Source: Poriferisodalis sp965208925 (GTDB lineage: Bacteria > Actinomycetota > Acidimicrobiia > Acidimicrobiales > Poriferisodalaceae). Taken from it: 64,000 nucleotides of DNA. The notes under the pieces were generated by a model. It had not been told where the DNA came from. It worked only from the letters and a program-made list of their open reading frames with translations, and ran no database searches. Shown piece by piece: positions 61,012 to 64,000 of the stretch; positions within the stretch are counted from its first letter, which is position 1; each line of letters opens with the position of its first letter. The stretch lies in assembly GCF_965208925.1 (NCBI RefSeq), contig NZ_OZ242364.1, positions 2,542,001 through 2,606,000 on the forward strand. The letters run 5' to 3'. Made by a program: the position numbers and the translations under genes.

Positions 61012-62286
61012 ATGGCACCTCGCAACGAACGCCGCGGCCGCGACTCGTCTCGCAGCGATCGACGCCGCAGCGACTCGTCTCGCCAGGATGCACCCCGGCA
61101 CGAATGGGTTGACAATCAAATTGGCCTGGAAGCGCTGGTCGCCGACCTGCTGGACGCTGACTGCGTGGCCGTCGACACCGAGTTCCACCGTGAGCGCAGC
61201 TACCGACCGCAGTTGGCCTTGGTGCAGGTTGCGTTCGGCGAGCGGATCGCTCTCATCGATCCCACCACCACCGACGTCTCGGTGCTGGGTGCTGTGCTGG
61301 CAGCCGATGTCCTGGTGATCATGCACGCCTGCGCGCAGGACATCGAGGTGCTGTCTCAGGAGTGCGACGCCATCCCGTCGAGGCTCTTCGACACACAGGT
61401 GGCCGCTGGCTTCTTGGGCATGAGCACGCCGTCGCTGGCGGCGCTGACCGACCGCTTGCTCGGCGTGCGGCTGGCCAAGGGCAACCGCCTGACTGACTGG
61501 TTCGAGCGGCCGCTGCGACCAGCCCAGCAGCGCTACGCAGCCGATGACGTGGCGTACTTGATCCCCCTGCTCGACGAACTGCGCTCACGCCTGACGGCGC
61601 GGGATCGCTGGCAGTGGGCGCTCGACGAGTGCGAGCAGTGGCGCCGGCCTCCCGGGCCGCCACCAGATCCTGCCCAAGCGTGGACCCGCATCAAGGGGGC
61701 ACGCCAGCTGCGCGGGCGCCAGCGAGCGGTGGCATACCGGCTGGCTGCCTGGCGCGAGCGAACGGCCAGCGAGCGCGATATCCCCGTGCGCTTCGTGCTG
61801 TCGGACATGGCGCTGCTGTCGATCGCGCAGCGCCGCCCTCGCAGCATCGATCAGCTCGGAGGATTGCGGGGGGTGGACGGCAACCAGTTCCGTGGGGCGG
61901 CCGGTGATCGGATCATGGCCGAGGTGCAGCGCGGACTCGACATGGCGCCGGGCGACATTCCGGCCAGTGCGCTGCCGGCGGGGCCGAACGTGGATGCGTC
62001 TCTGCAGCCGGCAGTCCCACTCGTGGGCGCATGGGTGGACGAGGTAGCACGTGCCGAGGACATCGATCGGAGCCTGTTGGCGACCCGTTCGGACATCGCC
62101 GCACTGCTTGCGGGCGATCCGGCCTCGAGGCTGAGCTCGGGCTGGCGGGCTGAAGTCGTGGGCGACGGGATCAGGTCGCTGCTGGCGGGCGAGGCCGCAC
62201 TTGCGTTCGATCCCTCGGCCGGCCTGCAGCTCGAGTCGCGGTCGCGCAGCGTGCCTGAGGGATGCGACGGACACGCAGCCCAATGA
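61012..62286 (+). CDS. rnd: Ribonuclease D
   Basis: A 424-residue 3'-5' exoribonuclease. The DEDD exonuclease domain (about 35-205) has VAVDTEFHRERSY (D, E), VLVIMHACAQDIEVL (D) and RYAADDVAYLIPLL (Y and D). A HRDC-type domain follows (KGARQLRGRQRAVAYRLAAWRERTASERDIPVRFVLSDMALLSIAQRRP), and the remaining ~130 residues form a helical C-terminus of another HRDC-like repeat. The first ~30 residues are Arg/Ser-rich (RDSSRSDRRRSDSSR) and probably bind RNA. It would trim tRNA and other stable RNA 3' ends. ATG 61012 is 5 bases after the mobA stop. Confidence 0.9.
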   Translation: MAPRNERRGRDSSRSDRRRSDSSRQDAPRHEWVDNQIGLEALVADLLDADCVAVDTEFHRERSYRPQLALVQVAFGERIALIDPTTTDVSVLGAVLAADVLVIMHACAQDIEVLSQECDAIPSRLFDTQVAAGFLGMSTPSLAALTDRLLGVRLAKGNRLTDWFERPLRPAQQRYAADDVAYLIPLLDELRSRLTARDRWQWALDECEQWRRPPGPPPDPAQAWTRIKGARQLRGRQRAVAYRLAAWRERTASERDIPVRFVLSDMALLSIAQRRPRSIDQLGGLRGVDGNQFRGAAGDRIMAEVQRGLDMAPGDIPASALPAGPNVDASLQPAVPLVGAWVDEVARAEDIDRSLLATRSDIAALLAGDPASRLSSGWRAEVVGDGIRSLLAGEAALAFDPSAGLQLESRSRSVPEGCDGHAAQ

Positions 62287-62374
62287 CACGCAGCATCGCG
62301 CCTCAAACGGTAGGGTGGCAGGGCACTTCGTAGAACACAGATGCCCCATCCGCCGCGGAGAGGGGCATGTCCGG

Positions 62375-62710
62375 ATGCAGGCAAGCGAAGCCTCGCAGTC
62401 GAGCACGAGGAGCCAGCCGGTGAAGAAGGGTCGACATCGCCGCTATGAGGAGGCCCGCAAGTTTCAGCGGGCCACGGCGGAGCGTTTCACCATTGAGGAT
62501 TACGACTTCGACAACTCCGACCGTTTCGGAGTGGACCCTGGAGATCGCGACCTGGCTGACGAGGAATCGGCGCCCGATGACCAGTACGGCCATCTGGCCG
62601 ACAAGTACGACGATTATTCGGATCTCGAGGCCAAGTACGCCGATTTCGATTCCGACGCCGACCCTGACTCTGACGCCAACACCGGGGCTCCCCAGCGCGA
62701 AAGCGCCTGA
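62375..62710 (+). CDS. Small acidic protein of unknown function
   Basis: A 111-residue product with a basic segment (KKGRHRRYEEARKFQRATAERF) followed by an acidic C-terminal part (SAPDDQYGHLADKYDDYSDLEAKYADFDSDADPDSDAN). The frame is open far upstream but that overlaps RNase D; ATG 62375 starts after that gene's end. The charge separation suggests a nucleic-acid- or ribosome-associated tail protein, but nothing identifies a family. Convergent to the Cys-rich gene. Confidence 0.6.
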   Translation: MQASEASQSSTRSQPVKKGRHRRYEEARKFQRATAERFTIEDYDFDNSDRFGVDPGDRDLADEESAPDDQYGHLADKYDDYSDLEAKYADFDSDADPDSDANTGAPQRESA

Positions 62711-63475
62711 CTAGCAGCTAGTGCGGCGAACTGCTGGGTGGGGCAGCAGCTGGGTTGAGGCGATGCGCTCGTCGAGTCGGGAGTGCAGCTCGGCGTAGAT
62801 CGCTGGTCCACAGATCGCAGTCAACTCGTCGCGAAGTGCCCTGAACACGGGTTGAGTGCCGATGTGGGCGCTCTCGGCGGATGTACACCACCAGGCGACG
62901 TCGGTATCGGGGCCGCCCCAGTCGCGCAGTTCCCATTCCCGCACCATCGTGTAGACGTGCCCGGTGACGGTCTCGTGGTCCTCGCGGCGCAGCGGCGCCT
63001 GCCAGCAGATCTCAGGCTTGGTGTCCATCGGCCGCCGGCCGGTGCGCTCGGCCAGCAGGTGGAATGCGCAGCCTGCGCCAGCAGGGTGATCGGCCCGATT
63101 TGCGAACACGCACGCACCATCGACGACCCGGGTGCGCCACCAGCCCTCGCCGTCCTGGGTGAGTGCTTCGTCGGGACCGCAATGGTGCTGCCAGATCTCG
63201 GCGTCCAATTCGGCGATCATCTCCCGGACACGTGCGAGATCGTCATGACCGTTGAGAAAGGCGCCGTGGCTGCAGCAGCCCAGAGCCGACTCGGGGGCCG
63301 GTATGTCTTCAATCCCCGGACATCCAGCGCCGTAGATGCACATCCAGGAGCTGGCCAGAAACGTCACATCGAACAACCAGGTGCGGTGTTCGAGCGGATC
63401 TTCCAGCGAAAGCCACTCCCGCGTGTCGTCACCGAGATTCTGGCCATCGAAGTCCAACGCAGTCTCAGATGCCAT
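62711..63475 (-). CDS. Cys-rich protein, YkgJ/DUF3109-like
   Basis: A 254-residue protein from ATG 63475 (MASETALDF). Conserved cysteines: CIYGAGCPGI, ALGCCSHGAF, then GACVFANRADHPAGAGCAFHLLAERTGRRPMDTKPEICWQAPL. The arrangement C-x-x-...-GC-...-HxLAxxxG...KPxxC-x-x-PL resembles YkgJ/DUF3109-type zinc- or iron-binding proteins, whose function is not known. The C-terminal third (RDELTAICGPAIYAELHSRLDERI) is helical. The open frame upstream to 63988 is not used because it overlaps the divergent FAD-oxidase gene. Confidence 0.75.
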   Translation of the reverse strand: MASETALDFDGQNLGDDTREWLSLEDPLEHRTWLFDVTFLASSWMCIYGAGCPGIEDIPAPESALGCCSHGAFLNGHDDLARVREMIAELDAEIWQHHCGPDEALTQDGEGWWRTRVVDGACVFANRADHPAGAGCAFHLLAERTGRRPMDTKPEICWQAPLRREDHETVTGHVYTMVREWELRDWGGPDTDVAWWCTSAESAHIGTQPVFRALRDELTAICGPAIYAELHSRLDERIASTQLLPHPAVRRTSC

Positions 63476-63612
63476 CCGCGGCGAGCCTACGAGGCCGAGC
63501 TCGCGAGGCCGGGGCCCGAGCGGCCCGTGAGCGGAGCGAACAAGAGCGGGCAGCATCAAGCCGCGCCGAATCGCCCAGTCGATCTGCGGCGCGTGTGGGG
63601 TACGGTCGGGGC

Positions 63613-64000
63613 GTGGTTTCAGAGGACGGCGCGGCCGATGCTGCCCTGCTTGCCGACCTGCGCGGGGTGCTGGGTGAACGCGCCCGTGACAACGACTTCG
63701 AACGGGGCTTGTACAGCCGTGACGGCTCGATCGAAGGCAGCTCGCCGGCAATCGTGTGCTTGCCCGAGACTGCTGCCGAAGTCGCCGAGATCGTGCGTAT
63801 CTGCCGGCGCCACAGTCGGCCCTTCCTGGCTCGTGGATCGGGGACCGGCTTGGCCGGGGGCGCCGTGCCCGTCGGCAGGCCGGTGGTGGTCGCCACCGCG
63901 AAGATGGACCGCATCGTCGAGGTGGACACCGACAACCGGGTGGCCTGGGTCGAACCCGGCGTGCTGAACCTGGACTTGTCGCGAGCACTGACGCCGCTGG
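63613..64000 (+). CDS. FAD-linked oxidase, N-terminal part (truncated by window edge)
   Basis: From GTG 63613 the frame is open to the right edge (129 codons seen). It contains FERGLYSRDGSIEGSSPAIVCLPETAAEVAEIVRICRRHSRPFLARGSGTGLAGGAVP, the entry to the FAD-binding (GlcD/VAO) domain, then VVVATAKMDRIVEVDTDN and VAWVEPGVLNLDLS. It resembles glycolate oxidase subunit GlcD and is a paralogue of the gene at 45154. It diverges from the Cys-rich gene, with 137 bases between. Confidence 0.8.
   Translation, partial: MVSEDGAADAALLADLRGVLGERARDNDFERGLYSRDGSIEGSSPAIVCLPETAAEVAEIVRICRRHSRPFLARGSGTGLAGGAVPVGRPVVVATAKMDRIVEVDTDNRVAWVEPGVLNLDLSRALTPL

Noticed and set aside
1..64000. CRISPR array, insertion sequences, rRNA
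   Set aside because: No regularly spaced repeats, transposase motifs or ribosomal RNA sequence were seen.

Overview
The window is high-GC DNA with densely packed genes, frequent GTG starts and stop/start overlaps. The gene content (paired MaoC-type hydratases, acyl-CoA dehydrogenases, enoyl-CoA hydratases, family III CoA-transferases, LLM flavin oxidoreductase, cytochrome P450, AtuA-like protein, DUF3151, DUF4031) points to an actinobacterium, most plausibly of the class Acidimicrobiia. That placement is inference from gene content. No rRNA, CRISPR array, insertion sequence or intact tRNA was seen.

Layout. 1-3.1 kb: edge-truncated lipoprotein, small membrane protein, HIT protein and an iron/2-oxoglutarate-type oxygenase. 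3.2-13.6 kb: aldehyde dehydrogenase, class II aldolase-like protein, a double-module CoA-transferase, a solitary molybdenum hydroxylase subunit, metY, a hydrolase and two MaoC-type proteins. 13.6-19.5 kb: acyl-CoA dehydrogenase; a DsbA/FrnE-like gene with an in-frame UGA at the redox cysteine (candidate selenoprotein); rhodanese, VOC and DUF169 genes; enoyl-CoA hydratase; a TIGR01777 protein. 19.6-30.4 kb: lipoproteins, penicillin-acylase-type Ntn hydrolase, two alpha/beta hydrolases, LLM oxidoreductase, P450, acyl-CoA dehydrogenase and an M20 peptidase. 30.5-48.3 kb: N-acyl-D-amino-acid deacylase-like amidohydrolase, cyclophilin, enoyl-CoA hydratase, an operon of CPA2 antiporter, inositol-phosphatase-like enzyme and AI-2E-type permease, a degenerate LytM protein, DUF4031, hydrolase, AtuA-like protein, HhH glycosylase, FAH-family enzyme, degenerate GGDEF, gamma-glutamyltransferase-like protein, FAD-linked oxidase, glycerophosphodiesterase and SirB1-type protein.

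48.4-57.4 kb is a defence island. A translationally coupled three-gene cassette encodes a cytosine-5 DNA methyltransferase fused to an endonuclease-III-like [4Fe-4S] module, a MutL/MORC-type GHKL ATPase and an unrecognised 387-residue protein. Convergent to it are a membrane-anchored protein, a tRNA-like remnant and an MmeI-like type IIG restriction-modification enzyme with a frameshift near its 3' end.

57.4-64 kb returns to housekeeping genes: histidine phosphatase, pyruvate kinase with altered potassium-site residues, DUF3151, mobA, RNase D, small acidic protein, Cys-rich protein and an edge-truncated FAD oxidase. Catabolic genes dominate the window (beta-oxidation-like steps, CoA transfer, P450/LLM monooxygenation), which fits use of lipids, terpenoids or other organic acids. 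The two strongest items to follow up are the UGA-interrupted thioredoxin-fold gene and the methyltransferase-glycosylase fusion with its ATPase partner.
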